From a virus, in the IMG/VR virus record IMGVR_UViG_3300034198_019183, positions 1-38,474 of that record: a stretch of DNA of 38,474 nucleotides. One strand, given 5' to 3'. How positions within the stretch are numbered: the stretch's first letter is position 1; the number at the start of each line of letters is the position of its first letter. This document shows, piece after piece, positions 27,568-35,241 of this stretch. The position numbers and the translations under genes were made by a program. The notes beneath the pieces were generated by a model. That model ran no database searches and had not been told where the DNA came from. It saw only the letters and a list, made by a program, of their open reading frames with translations.

Positions 27568-28803
27568 TCACTTGGCTTGGATGATCCAGCCGGATTTGGC
27601 GCCTTCAACTAAGAAACGGGGTCCGAGGTTCTTCTTTGAGTAAAGACGGTATTTACCATCTGTGGATACGTAGCCTCCACTTACAAGATCCATCTCGCCA
27701 AACGGATCGTGAACCCAGAGCTTCGTTTTATCTGCGGTTATGCCCACGCAGCAAACCCAGTGGCCTCCTCCTACAGGATTAGACACTGGTCCCTTGTGCA
27801 GGACGCCCATAGGCACAGGTATGCCTTTTTGTAACTGAGACTCGACTAACGCCCAATCAGCGTTCTGCACAAATTTTGCATCTGCACCAAAATGTTTAAG
27901 TGCTGCTATCTGGGCGCTAGCTTCTGTACTATCGCCGTACTTATAAACTTCGTTAATATATTCATCATCGCCTTCAATTGCATCAGGATCTAGCGAAGCC
28001 AGCAGCATCGCACAGCTACTAGAAAAACACGTACGCATGGGATCTTTCTTATTATCTCTTTGACTAAAGTAAGGTACAGTTAATTTAATTTCACCATCTA
28101 GTACTGGTGCACCTTCTTGAGTCTCAGCATCATTAATAATTTTCCAATGATCTGGAAATATCCACCATTCTTTATCGGGCTGAGCTTCTAAGAATACACG
28201 TTGGTGTGTCTCACCAGAAAACATTCGTATCTCGTACCACTGCCAAGCACTATTTTTAGGTACAAACAGTTTTTCCTCTGCCGATAGCGCTGCGGAGTCC
28301 ACGGGGCGTCGCTTGAGCCAAGTGTCGCGTTTGGCCAGGATCGACTTGCCCAAAAGAGGATGCTTAATCTTCTCTAAGAATAAAGCTTTTTCAGCGTCCC
28401 TTCGGCGTACTAAACCCTGTACAGGTTGATCACCTCCTGCTTTAACCCAGCGCCCAAACTCCCCCGCAACGATCTTCCGATCAGCGCCGTGGTTTAGGAG
28501 TTTCAACAGTGTGCTGTTAACAAATGCAGTCGGGCCGATATTGAATACGAATGAGACCAGCGCGTCATATTCGTTCTGGTTTAGTTTTACAGAAACAAAT
28601 GAGCTAATAGCTTGCTGAGCGCTTTCCGTGTCTCGACGCAAGAGTCGCTCTGCTTCCTCTTCTGTAATCTGTTGATTTGGGTAAACGTCTGAGCCTGTGT
28701 GGCCGTAACCGATTGTTAGAACACCAGCAGGACAGTTATAACTTTTTAAACGAATACCCTCAAACTTTTTAATCAGATCTATACCTTTTTGAGAGACGCG
28801 CAT
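27568..28803 (-). CDS. Two-enzyme endolysin: GH24 lysozyme plus C39-like peptidase
   Basis: A 411-residue protein. N-terminal about 1-150 is a GH24 lysozyme (IDLIKKFEG with Glu15; CPAGVLTIGYGHTG with Cys24 and Thr30, i.e. E-8X-C-5X-T). Residues about 155-225 form a beta-rich linker of SH3-like character. Residues about 240-380 form a C39-like papain-fold peptidase: MRTCFSSSCAMLLA (Cys259), GGGHWVCCVG (His348), and VHDPFGE (Asp366). It would cut the glycan with the first domain and a peptide bond with the second, most simply in peptidoglycan cross-links. No signal peptide; the holin-like protein at 30888 could release it. Confidence 0.8.
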   Translation of the reverse strand: MRVSQKGIDLIKKFEGIRLKSYNCPAGVLTIGYGHTGSDVYPNQQITEEEAERLLRRDTESAQQAISSFVSVKLNQNEYDALVSFVFNIGPTAFVNSTLLKLLNHGADRKIVAGEFGRWVKAGGDQPVQGLVRRRDAEKALFLEKIKHPLLGKSILAKRDTWLKRRPVDSAALSAEEKLFVPKNSAWQWYEIRMFSGETHQRVFLEAQPDKEWWIFPDHWKIINDAETQEGAPVLDGEIKLTVPYFSQRDNKKDPMRTCFSSSCAMLLASLDPDAIEGDDEYINEVYKYGDSTEASAQIAALKHFGADAKFVQNADWALVESQLQKGIPVPMGVLHKGPVSNPVGGGHWVCCVGITADKTKLWVHDPFGEMDLVSGGYVSTDGKYRLYSKKNLGPRFLVEGAKSGWIIQAK

Positions 28804-28864
28804 CGGTCAAATCCTGCCTTAACTACTCTGACAGAATCCGACCGACTACGACGTGAAGTTTTAA

Positions 28865-29263
28865 TTAAGCAGCCGCTAACGTAACACGGTATTCAGTCTC
28901 GCTTCGCCCGGTACGGAACACATAGAGAGTGCCAGTATCACCAGAAGTAACACTGTAAGTAAAGCTAGAGCTCGAACGACGGCTCAGCTTAGGGGCTTCA
29001 GCAGTGCCTGCCACGGTGCCATCAGCTTTATAAACCTCAACCTTGCTAACAGCGAAGGCTTCGGCATCCAAGGTGATAGTCGCGGTACCCGTAGTGCCAA
29101 AGGTGACACTAAAAACATCAGCTAAACCAAGACCGCCGTCACCGGCAAAGGACCGGTAGTTGCCAATAGTTACGTTGCTGCCGTCACTGGTGCGGAACTG
29201 GCCGAAACGCGTAATTCCTTCAGGAGCGGCTCCCGTCTCACGATTGAAGGTAACTTCGGCCAT
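28865..29263 (-). CDS. Small beta-rich virion-type protein
   Basis: A 132-residue beta-rich protein, Gly/Ser/Thr-rich (GNYRSFAGDGGLGLADVFSV, GTTGTATITLDAE, then KVEVYKADGTVAGTAEAPKL, SFTYSVTSGDTGTLYVFRT). The pattern is like a small Ig-like or jelly-roll decoration or tail domain. No enzymatic motif. It follows the fibre/lysis genes in the - strand late operon. A virion role is inferred from composition. Confidence 0.6.
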   Translation of the reverse strand: MAEVTFNRETGAAPEGITRFGQFRTSDGSNVTIGNYRSFAGDGGLGLADVFSVTFGTTGTATITLDAEAFAVSKVEVYKADGTVAGTAEAPKLSRRSSSSFTYSVTSGDTGTLYVFRTGRSETEYRVTLAAA

Positions 29264-29302
29264 GGCTAGATTTAATACGCCTCGATATAAAAATTCTAAG
29301 AC

Positions 29303-29650
29303 ATGTATAACAAAACAAACGCCCTAATTTACGAGCTAATTATTTTTCTATGTAGGTGGTACCCGCTCAAACGTAAGCCGTGGGTAAGACGAATACTCGA
29401 CTATTGCCGCCCCGACTGGGCTGCGTTCCGAGCCGAAGTCGCGATGAAGGACGTCGACAAGCAAATTGAGGATCTCCACGAGGCGTGGGATGAGGAAGAA
29501 AAGGAGAAGCAGAAGCCCGTCTATAGCGAGCTTCCACCTGACGGATCTAAAGCCCAAGAGTTACTCGGGGGTGAGATGCGGCTCAGCGCCCCTTGGACTG
29601 TTGAGACTTCTTATAAGACTGAGCCTTCTTCTTCGCCCGAACGCAATTAG
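29303..29650 (+). CDS. Hypothetical + strand protein within the late - strand region
   Basis: A 115-residue protein. N-terminal hydrophobic part MYNKTNALIYELIIFLCRWY could be a membrane anchor; RKPWVRRILDYCRPDWAAFR and an acidic coil DKQIEDLHEAWDEEEKEKQK follow, then a low-complexity end. Its last 68 bases overlap the - strand small gene at 29583-29723. Protein-like composition argues for a real gene; opposite-strand orientation argues caution. A phage spanin or other lysis accessory is possible but no lipobox or clear motif is seen. Confidence 0.5.
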   Translation: MYNKTNALIYELIIFLCRWYPLKRKPWVRRILDYCRPDWAAFRAEVAMKDVDKQIEDLHEAWDEEEKEKQKPVYSELPPDGSKAQELLGGEMRLSAPWTVETSYKTEPSSSPERN

Positions 29651-29723
29651 GTACGCTACGCCCATCTTTCTTTTTGTATCCTTCTTGGACATATCCGTCC
29701 CAGCAGGGTCCTTGCTTAGCCAT
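29583..29723 (-). CDS. Small cysteine/lysine-rich phage protein (GPCWDGY family)
   Basis: A 46-residue protein from ATG 29723: MAKQGPCWDGYVQEGYKKKD, GRSVPNCVRAKKKAQ and a basic tail. The core G-PCW-GY---G-K-K-G--VPNC is, from memory, a small conserved phage motif of unknown function, found beside virion genes. The longer frame to 29765 adds residues from inside the neighbour. Its ATG lies in the neighbour's last codons (8-base overlap). Confidence 0.65.
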   Translation of the reverse strand: MAKQGPCWDGYVQEGYKKKDGRSVPNCVRAKKKAQSYKKSQQSKGR

Positions 29724-29931
29724 TGTTTCTAGAGCGTTTGTAAGCGCGTGCTTTGCGACCGGCACGCTTGGCGACTTCAGTGTTCTCGACGTGAGTGTTC
29801 ACTGGCTTGCCACGGGTGGCCGCTTTTTTCTTTTCGTCTGTGGCGCGACGCTCCTCAGCAGACATCGATGCCCAGGCGGCCTTAGGCAGGTAGCGTTCTG
29901 TGCGTCCCTTTTCTCGCGCTAGGTCAGCCAT
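29716..29931 (-). CDS. Small basic protein resembling the C-terminal part of DUF5872
   Basis: A 71-residue protein from ATG 29931 (TAATG overlap with the six-cysteine gene). MADLAREKGRTERYLPKAAW, then SMSAEERRATDEKKKAATRG, and a Lys/Arg-rich end. The GRTERYLP-A----M---E block is what I remember as the second half of DUF5872-type proteins; the first half lies in the separate gene at 30359-30583. Strongly basic, so it may bind nucleic acid. Confidence 0.65.
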   Translation of the reverse strand: MADLAREKGRTERYLPKAAWASMSAEERRATDEKKKAATRGKPVNTHVENTEVAKRAGRKARAYKRSRNNG

Positions 29932-30359
29932 TATTGAATCGGCCCTCCGTACAGCCACGCGTCACAGCTGCGTTTCGAAGCGCACTTGAACTTAAACAGT
30001 TGACAATAACCCAAATCAGCTAACTCCTGTACATCGCGCGGATCTGCTGCTTTCGTCTCGTTAATTCCTTGGAGTATGCAATCTAAAACTCGCGGTGACT
30101 GATCAAACGCTGCGCAGTTGCCGCACAAAGCACTTTGAGCGTGCTCTACATCAGTATTCCAAAGTTCAGCTTTATGCTCCCAAAATCCAGGATCGGGGTA
30201 ATCAGGGTTTAAAGGCCCATAAGCAAACTTATCTATCGTCCAGTTACGGTTTTTAGTATTCTCTTCAACGTTTAGCGTTGCTGAAGGGCAACTAGAAGCT
30301 TGAGAAGTAATTTCTTTTTCAAGAAATACTTTGGATCTAACAGGAGTGCTGTATTCCAT
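29931..30359 (-). CDS. Six-cysteine protein, HiPIP-like cysteine pattern
   Basis: A 142-residue protein. The C-terminal half has ALCGNCAAF (Cys79, Cys82), VLDCILQGI (Cys94), DLGYCQLFKFKC (Cys119, Cys126) and SCDAWLYGGP (Cys132). The CxxC, then C, then GYC with trailing aromatics and a W-Y-GG end resembles high-potential iron-sulphur proteins, and conserved phage proteins of this type exist. An extra Cys24 lies outside. It may bind an Fe-S cluster or be disulphide-stabilised in the virion. Coupled by TAATG to both neighbours. Confidence 0.6.
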   Translation of the reverse strand: MEYSTPVRSKVFLEKEITSQASSCPSATLNVEENTKNRNWTIDKFAYGPLNPDYPDPGFWEHKAELWNTDVEHAQSALCGNCAAFDQSPRVLDCILQGINETKAADPRDVQELADLGYCQLFKFKCASKRSCDAWLYGGPIQ

Positions 30360-30583
30360 TAGTTTTTCTTCTCGTACTCTTCGCGAGTTTGCCAGTCTTC
30401 ATCACCCCACTTTTTCAAGCGATTTTCCGAAGACTTTTTACCTTCGTAAGTACCGCCAGCCTCCTTGTAGTACTTAGTAGCTAGCTGCATGGCTCGTGCA
30501 GAGTGGCCTCCCAGTTTCTTACGGGCTTTAGCTTTAGCCCTCGCCCACAACGCGGGGTTTTCTTTCTTTGCTACTTCAGCCAT
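30359..30583 (-). CDS. Small basic protein resembling the N-terminal part of DUF5872
   Basis: A 74-residue protein: KENPALWARAKAKARKKLGG, then SARAMQLATKYYKEAGGTYE and GKKSSENRLKKWGDEDWQTR. The SARK-QLA--YK--GG-Y-G----N-L-KW--E-W-T pattern matches DUF5872 as I remember it. The rest of the domain appears in the gene at 29716-29931, separated by the six-cysteine gene. Coupled by TAATG overlap to the neighbours. Function unknown. Confidence 0.65.
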   Translation of the reverse strand: MAEVAKKENPALWARAKAKARKKLGGHSARAMQLATKYYKEAGGTYEGKKSSENRLKKWGDEDWQTREEYEKKN

Positions 30584-30843
30584 TAGTCGCGACCCTCCGT
30601 ATTGCGCTCATCGCGCTTACCTCGTTCACGTTCAATCTTATATTTTCTGGCTCGCGTCTTAGCCCGCGTGGCTTTCGACATCTCGCCACGCCTGTCGCCT
30701 TTCTTCGTGGCTTCTTGAGTTCCTTCCTTCAAGTCGCCCGATTTTTGCAGCTGGCTAGTCGCAATCGCATAAGCCCTAGATTCACTCATCTTAGGGTTTT
30801 CTTCCATTATCGACTTAACAGCCTTGTCCAAAATTGCGGGCAT
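30583..30843 (-). CDS. Small basic helical phage protein
   Basis: An 86-residue, strongly basic protein. MPAILDKAVKSIMEENPKMS then ESRAYAIATSQLQKSGDLKE, and a Lys/Arg-rich C-terminal half. The KAVKSIM---P-MSES-AYAIAT--LQK-G-LK start is, from memory, a recurrent small-phage-protein motif of unknown function. First gene of the coupled - strand cluster ending at 29583; a TATAAT lies 21 bases upstream. Confidence 0.65.
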   Translation of the reverse strand: MPAILDKAVKSIMEENPKMSESRAYAIATSQLQKSGDLKEGTQEATKKGDRRGEMSKATRAKTRARKYKIERERGKRDERNTEGRD

Positions 30844-30864
30844 AGGACTACGAATGCTCTTAGA

Positions 30865-30870
30865 ATTATA
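30865..30870 (-). promoter_or_regulatory. -10 element for the small basic-protein cluster
   Basis: A perfect TATAAT on the - strand (30870 to 30865), 21 bases before the ATG at 30843. There is no clear -35 at the usual distance. A + strand TATACT (30868-30873), 14 bases before the holin-like gene, overlaps it, so the region may fire in both directions. Confidence 0.4.
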
Positions 30871-30887
30871 CTAACTGGACTAGAACC

Positions 30888-31067
30888 ATGGTTCACTACA
30901 TTTCTGAAAACTGGACCGACATTGTCGGTGTTTTGGCTGCTGTTCATGTGCTCGCCCTGGCAATCGTCAACGTAACCCCCAGCAAAAAAGACGACGAGCT
31001 GTACAACAAGCTGTACAAGATCGTCGAACTTTTTGCAGGCATCATCACCAAAACCGCTAAGAAATAA
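30888..31067 (+). CDS. Holin-like small membrane protein
   Basis: A 59-residue protein on the + strand. One transmembrane helix (IVGVLAAVHVLALAIVNV) after a short N-terminus, then VTPSKKDDELYNKLYKIVEL, then FAGIITKTAKK. The TM-TP-KDD---K--KIVE pattern resembles small phage membrane proteins that are often annotated as holins. It lies about 2 kb from the endolysin gene but on the opposite strand. It would make inner-membrane holes so that the endolysin reaches the wall. Holin function is an inference. Confidence 0.65.
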   Translation: MVHYISENWTDIVGVLAAVHVLALAIVNVTPSKKDDELYNKLYKIVELFAGIITKTAKK

Positions 31068-31068
31068 C

Positions 31069-31434
31069 TTAGGCGGCCACGGGGGTTGGGCTCCAATAGA
31101 CAGGCACCAAAGGGAGAGGATCGGCGTCTGACTGGTTTACCCAGCGCAGAATCCGATCCTCTCTTTCCAGCGTCCAGAAGTCTTGAGATCTGAACCAGGA
31201 ATACCAATCTTCAGAACTTTTTAAAATGTTGCAGTCGCCGCAGGCTGCAATTAAATTTTTACGGGTGGTGGATCCGCCACGGGCTTTGGGGATCACATGA
31301 TCCAGCGTCGTTGGATTTTCCTTACCGCAGTAAGCGCAACACCCCCAATCTTCAAATATCTGTTTACGGAATCGTTTCTTCGCAAACCTCTTCTGTAAAC
31401 AGCTGAGGTCAAAAAGTAAGTCCCGTTCGCTCAC
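31069..31434 (-). CDS. HNH endonuclease
   Basis: A 121-residue protein with a complete HNH: CAYCGKENPTTLDHVIPKAR (two zinc cysteines, His-Val after Asp), then GGSTTRKNLIAACGDCNILK (Asn, second CxxC-type pair). The first His, the Asn and the final CxxCN are visible. Start is GTG at 31434. In phages this type of HNH is either a free-standing homing nuclease or a packaging-associated nuclease. Its stop faces the holin-like stop (1-base gap). CTCACA-AA-TGTGAG (31430-31443) spans its start codon. Confidence 0.8.
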   Translation of the reverse strand: MSERDLLFDLSCLQKRFAKKRFRKQIFEDWGCCAYCGKENPTTLDHVIPKARGGSTTRKNLIAACGDCNILKSSEDWYSWFRSQDFWTLEREDRILRWVNQSDADPLPLVPVYWSPTPVAA

Positions 31435-31492
31435 AAATGTGAGTGCGGCTGCGTCTATTCTAAGTCAGGGTTTTGTTATAACTGACGCGAAA

Positions 31493-32230
31493 TCAAAGAG
31501 GATTCAAAAGAAGTAATCCTGAAGACGACACAGCTTTAGCAACAGGTCCCCATGTATAAGCACCTGACCAAGTTACAGGTTGTCCTGAGGATGTTGTAAA
31601 ACCTCCTGTTGTATTTAGAAAATAAAACAAGCCAGGTGTCAGTCCGCCAGTGCGGTTGTAATCAATATCTCTAGGTAGTAACACACGAACGCTAGTGCCG
31701 CTACTTACACTTGCTTGAGCGGTGCCGATAAAGTTATTTCGACCTCCGATCGTGGGGCTGCTTGCCTGAATGATTTGAACGCGTCCCGTATCGTCTAAAC
31801 CAACAGCATTTCCACTAGCAACAGTCGATGCTGCTGTAAAAACAACAGAGTTATTAGGTGAATAACTTACTGCAGCACTCAGAGCAGCATTACCAGAAGC
31901 AAGGGCAGTGGACGCTTTTGCTTGGGCTGCCACGCCGCTTGCAAGTGCAGCTTGAGAAAGCTGTAAACCGGCATAACCAGAAAAAGTAGCTTGATACGCA
32001 AGATCTTGAGCTACACCATCAAGGCCGATGGCGTCCCCTACAAAAATTACGCCACTTGCAACGGAAGCTAGTCCAACATCAAGTCTCTTATTTCCTGTAT
32101 TGAGATCGCCGCCGCCAACTAAACCACTACCTGCAGTCAGCGTGCCGAGCTGAACACCATCAACGCTGTCACCAGGCGGGAGCTGGCTGAGTCCTCCGTC
32201 GACGTAAACAAGAGGAAGTCTCTCAGCCAT
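31493..32230 (-). CDS. Tail-fibre-like protein A (paralogous fibre family)
   Basis: A 245-residue protein. N-terminal block LPPGDSVDGVQLGTLTAGSG, LVGGGDL (shared by the paralogues at 32576 and 33360), then Ala/Ser repeats STALASGNAALSAAV that look like a trimeric coiled or beta-helical shaft, then a C-terminal domain GLTPGLFYFLNTTGGFTTSS and a final GPVAKAVSSSGLLLL. The gene has a - strand TAAAAT about 21 bases before its ATG. A tail-fibre role is inferred from composition, repeats and location with other fibre-like genes. Confidence 0.65.
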   Translation of the reverse strand: MAERLPLVYVDGGLSQLPPGDSVDGVQLGTLTAGSGLVGGGDLNTGNKRLDVGLASVASGVIFVGDAIGLDGVAQDLAYQATFSGYAGLQLSQAALASGVAAQAKASTALASGNAALSAAVSYSPNNSVVFTAASTVASGNAVGLDDTGRVQIIQASSPTIGGRNNFIGTAQASVSSGTSVRVLLPRDIDYNRTGGLTPGLFYFLNTTGGFTTSSGQPVTWSGAYTWGPVAKAVSSSGLLLLNPL

Positions 32231-32267
32231 CTCAACCGCCTAGTTAACTTTATTTTATCCGATCCGA

Positions 32268-32543
32268 TCAGACTTGAGTGCGGGGGTCAACCCAGCCAGG
32301 GTTAAGTGCCCAACCACCGCTGGAGGTGTAGGTGTACTTCCAGCCGAACCAATCGCCAGGATCAGTCACGCCTTCTTCGAGCACGCAGTTCGAAGTTTTG
32401 CAATCCGCGATGATCAAATCAGGATCAGCGGGGTCGCCGACCACGGTGCGATCGGCTTCGATCGACACAGGCTTGGCATCTTGAAATAGGTAAATGCTGA
32501 CGTTTGGGACTTGGAAGTCAGCCAGGCGACAAATGGTTTTCAT
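32268..32543 (-). CDS. Small protein between fibre genes
   Basis: A 91-residue acidic protein: MKTICRLADFQVPNVSIYLF, then IEADRTVVGDPADPDLIIAD, then WFGWKYTYTSSGGWALNPG. Three cysteines and many aromatics near the end. No family recognised. Situated between two paralogous fibre genes, so it may be a fibre-assembly helper or tip protein, by position only. Confidence 0.55.
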   Translation of the reverse strand: MKTICRLADFQVPNVSIYLFQDAKPVSIEADRTVVGDPADPDLIIADCKTSNCVLEEGVTDPGDWFGWKYTYTSSGGWALNPGWVDPRTQV

Positions 32544-32575
32544 GAGGCTTTAAAGCACTAAGACAGTGTAACTGA

Positions 32576-33325
32576 CTAAATCATGTCAGTCAGTAACAAG
32601 GTGGTCGAATTAACCGCCCGTCCAACAGGTCCCCAGCTCACTGCTCCTGTCCAGCCAGCTGGCTGGGTTGCAGTAGTAGTAAAGCCACTGGTCGTTGGGT
32701 TGACGTAATAAAGAGCACCCGTAGTGAGGCCACTATTTGTTCGATCATAAGAACCTGGCAGACGTATGGAAACTACAGAGCCACTAGCCGCAGAAGTTTG
32801 AGCTACACCAATAAAATTATTTTGAGAACTTATATAAGGGTAGATAACACCGCCGATAACTCGTATGCTCTGAACCCTATTAGAAGCGTCTAAACCTACA
32901 GCATTTCCAACAGAAATTGTGCTAGCAGCCGTGAACTGTCGAATCTGCCCAACCGGAACTGCTGCAATAGCAGCTAGAGCAGCGTTGCCACTGGCTAAAG
33001 CTGCAGTAGCTAAAGAATCACCAGCAATACCACTCGCCAGTGCAGCAGATCCTACACTAAGCGAATAATTACCACTCTCTAGAGCGGTAGTCGCAGTCCG
33101 TTGCGCAACACCATCAGTAGCAAGGTATTTGTTATCAACCAGAATTAAACCGCTGGGGTTAGGAGCCAGCGAAACATTAACTGTGGTCGTGCTCGATAAA
33201 TCGCCGCCGCCGTTTAAACCACTGCCGGCAGTTAAGGTACCGACAGAGCCGCCGGCAATCGAATCGCCAGGAGGTAGCTCAGTCTGCTGACCGCTAATAG
33301 AAACGACAGGGCGACGAGCTACCAT
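32576..33325 (-). CDS. Tail-fibre-like protein B (paralogous fibre family)
   Basis: A 249-residue protein of the same design as the 31493 and 33360 products: start TELPPGDSIAGGSVGTLTAG, SGLNGGGDL, then alanine-glycine repeats (ALESGNYSLSVGSAALASG), then SNNFIGVAQTSAASG and a C-terminal GLTTGALYYVNPTTSGFTTT with WGPVGRAVNSTTLLL. The paralogues differ mainly in the middle and C-terminus. A TATATT lies 16 bases before the ATG on the - strand. Confidence 0.65.
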   Translation of the reverse strand: MVARRPVVSISGQQTELPPGDSIAGGSVGTLTAGSGLNGGGDLSSTTTVNVSLAPNPSGLILVDNKYLATDGVAQRTATTALESGNYSLSVGSAALASGIAGDSLATAALASGNAALAAIAAVPVGQIRQFTAASTISVGNAVGLDASNRVQSIRVIGGVIYPYISSQNNFIGVAQTSAASGSVVSIRLPGSYDRTNSGLTTGALYYVNPTTSGFTTTATQPAGWTGAVSWGPVGRAVNSTTLLLTDMI

Positions 33326-33359
33326 AACAAACCAACTTCTAAATATACTTTAGCCCCAG

Positions 33360-35216
33360 TTAAATTGACTTGAGCAGCATTAAACCACTCGTCGACACAG
33401 CGCGACCGATGTAATTCCAGGGGACTTGTCCAGCCCAATAAGCAGGCTGAGTTGTAGATGTAGTAATACCACTGGTTGTAGGGTTAACATAATAGAACGA
33501 ACCAGGTGTCAAGTTTGCTGTCGGATTATTGTATAAAGTTCCAGGCAAGCTGATAGTGCAGAGAGCGCCGCTCGCCACGGTAGATTGAGAAATCCCAAGT
33601 ACGTTGTTAAGAGAGTTCTGAGTGGGAGCTACTCCGCTGGCTTGGAGCTCCTGGGCAGCATTTACAAAACCTTGCCCTGTGGCGCCAGACTTCCAAGCAA
33701 AAACAGTACGTCTAGAGGTGGTGCTGTAAACAGAACGTAAACCATCCGTAAAACTTCCAATAGTTGCAGCGTTCGGAGAAAAGGAAATAGATGTACCTGA
33801 AACAGTTCCAACAACACTTAACCCGGAAGAACCAGACTGATAGCCAGCTATAATTTTTCGATAAAAGCTGTCATAACTAAGTACAATATCCTGAGCGCCT
33901 GTTATCGTAACCGCAGACCCAAATGATATAGACGTACCGGCAACAGTACCGACAATTACTTTACCCACATATCCACTACCTCCATCTAGATACGAAATTA
34001 CAACTCGATTATTAATAGGATCATACACACTAGAATTTATGAGCGAAATACTACTATTAAAGACTACCATAGTACCGAAAGAAATAGATGTACCAGAAAC
34101 AGTACCAATAATAGATTGACCATAGTTACTGGCAGTATTGTCTTGATAGGATATTACAACTTTACTATTTGTGGAATCAAAGGCCATGGCAATACTGCTA
34201 GTATTGCCCCCTAATTCAAAATTAACACTGGTGCCAAAAGAAATCGCAAACGAAGAAACAGTTCCGACAATAGCAGTACCGCGAGATGTGGATAAGTTGT
34301 CATACGCAATAACAACTTTAGAATTAGTAGAATCGTATACAGATTTAATTGTGCCTACGTTGATGGATGCAATAGTAGTAGTACCAGCAAAACTAATGGA
34401 GGCGCCACCACTTGTAAGATACCCTATCACAGCTGTAGGGTAAGAAGTAGTAGACACATCTTGATAACAAATAACAGCTCGCGATAAAGCTGTGTCAATA
34501 GTAACAGTTAGCTGAGCATTTACACTAGATGAAGCAAAAATAAAAGGTGAACTAACTGAAATAGATGTACCAGAAAAACTAATGATACGTACTGTACCGT
34601 AGTTACTGTTACTCTGATCTGGATATGCTACTATACACCTATTAAAACTAAAAAAATAACCTGTATCAATATAAGGTTGGGTAAGGCTTGAAAATTGAGT
34701 CGCTGTGTCAGGGAAACGCATTGGGTTTGAAAAATCAAAAATTTCATTTCTAATACTTTGCACCCTTCCAGTATCATCAACGCCCACGGGATATCCCGAA
34801 GCGATTGCACTGGCAGCCGTAAACCGAGCAAAGTTGCCGCCAGGGCCGGGGACGGGAATCAGACCCAGCGCTGCGTTGCCCGAAGCAAGTGCCGCAGTAG
34901 CGGTAACTAAGGACGAGTTCCCACTAGCTAAAGCAGCATCCGCAAGAACTGCAGCAGCTGAGCCACTAGCTAAAGCTGCGTCAGACGTGACCTGATCAAA
35001 ACCATCAATCCCGAGTGCGTCGCCAACATAAATAACCCCACTCGGATTAGGAGCTAAAGCTAAATCAACACGAGGGTTCGTCGAAACCGAGCCGCCGCCA
35101 ACTAAACCACTACCCGCAACAACTTGAGTCGTCGAAGTGCCAGCAGTTACCGTATCGCCGACAGGAAGCTCAGCAATATAACCATCCTGAACAACAAGAG
35201 GGCGACGGGTAACCAT
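33360..35216 (-). CDS. Tail-fibre-like protein C with beta-propeller-type insert
   Basis: A 618-residue protein. N-terminal AELPVGDTVTAGTSTTQVVA and SGLVGGGSV, the Ala/Ser shaft region and C-terminal LTPGSFYYVNPTTSGITTST and YIGRAVSTSGLMLL match the two shorter fibre paralogues. Between them (about residues 190-550) lies an insertion of seven diverged repeats of about 45-50 residues, each with a KVVIAYxD-like strand, then GTSISFGT strands (e.g. NSKVVISYQDNTASNYGQSI and GTVSGTSISFGTMVVF). Seven such units suggest a beta-propeller, as used in carbohydrate-binding tips. Receptor recognition is plausible, not shown. Confidence 0.65.
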   Translation of the reverse strand: MVTRRPLVVQDGYIAELPVGDTVTAGTSTTQVVAGSGLVGGGSVSTNPRVDLALAPNPSGVIYVGDALGIDGFDQVTSDAALASGSAAAVLADAALASGNSSLVTATAALASGNAALGLIPVPGPGGNFARFTAASAIASGYPVGVDDTGRVQSIRNEIFDFSNPMRFPDTATQFSSLTQPYIDTGYFFSFNRCIVAYPDQSNSNYGTVRIISFSGTSISVSSPFIFASSSVNAQLTVTIDTALSRAVICYQDVSTTSYPTAVIGYLTSGGASISFAGTTTIASINVGTIKSVYDSTNSKVVIAYDNLSTSRGTAIVGTVSSFAISFGTSVNFELGGNTSSIAMAFDSTNSKVVISYQDNTASNYGQSIIGTVSGTSISFGTMVVFNSSISLINSSVYDPINNRVVISYLDGGSGYVGKVIVGTVAGTSISFGSAVTITGAQDIVLSYDSFYRKIIAGYQSGSSGLSVVGTVSGTSISFSPNAATIGSFTDGLRSVYSTTSRRTVFAWKSGATGQGFVNAAQELQASGVAPTQNSLNNVLGISQSTVASGALCTISLPGTLYNNPTANLTPGSFYYVNPTTSGITTSTTQPAYWAGQVPWNYIGRAVSTSGLMLLKSI

Positions 35217-35241
35217 GGCAGAACCTCAATAAAAACGAGAC

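Noticed and set aside
31493-35216. CRISPR array or short tandem DNA repeats in the fibre genes
   Set aside because: The repeats are diverged protein-coding Ala/Ser and propeller units, not identical direct repeats with spacers; no CRISPR array was seen anywhere.
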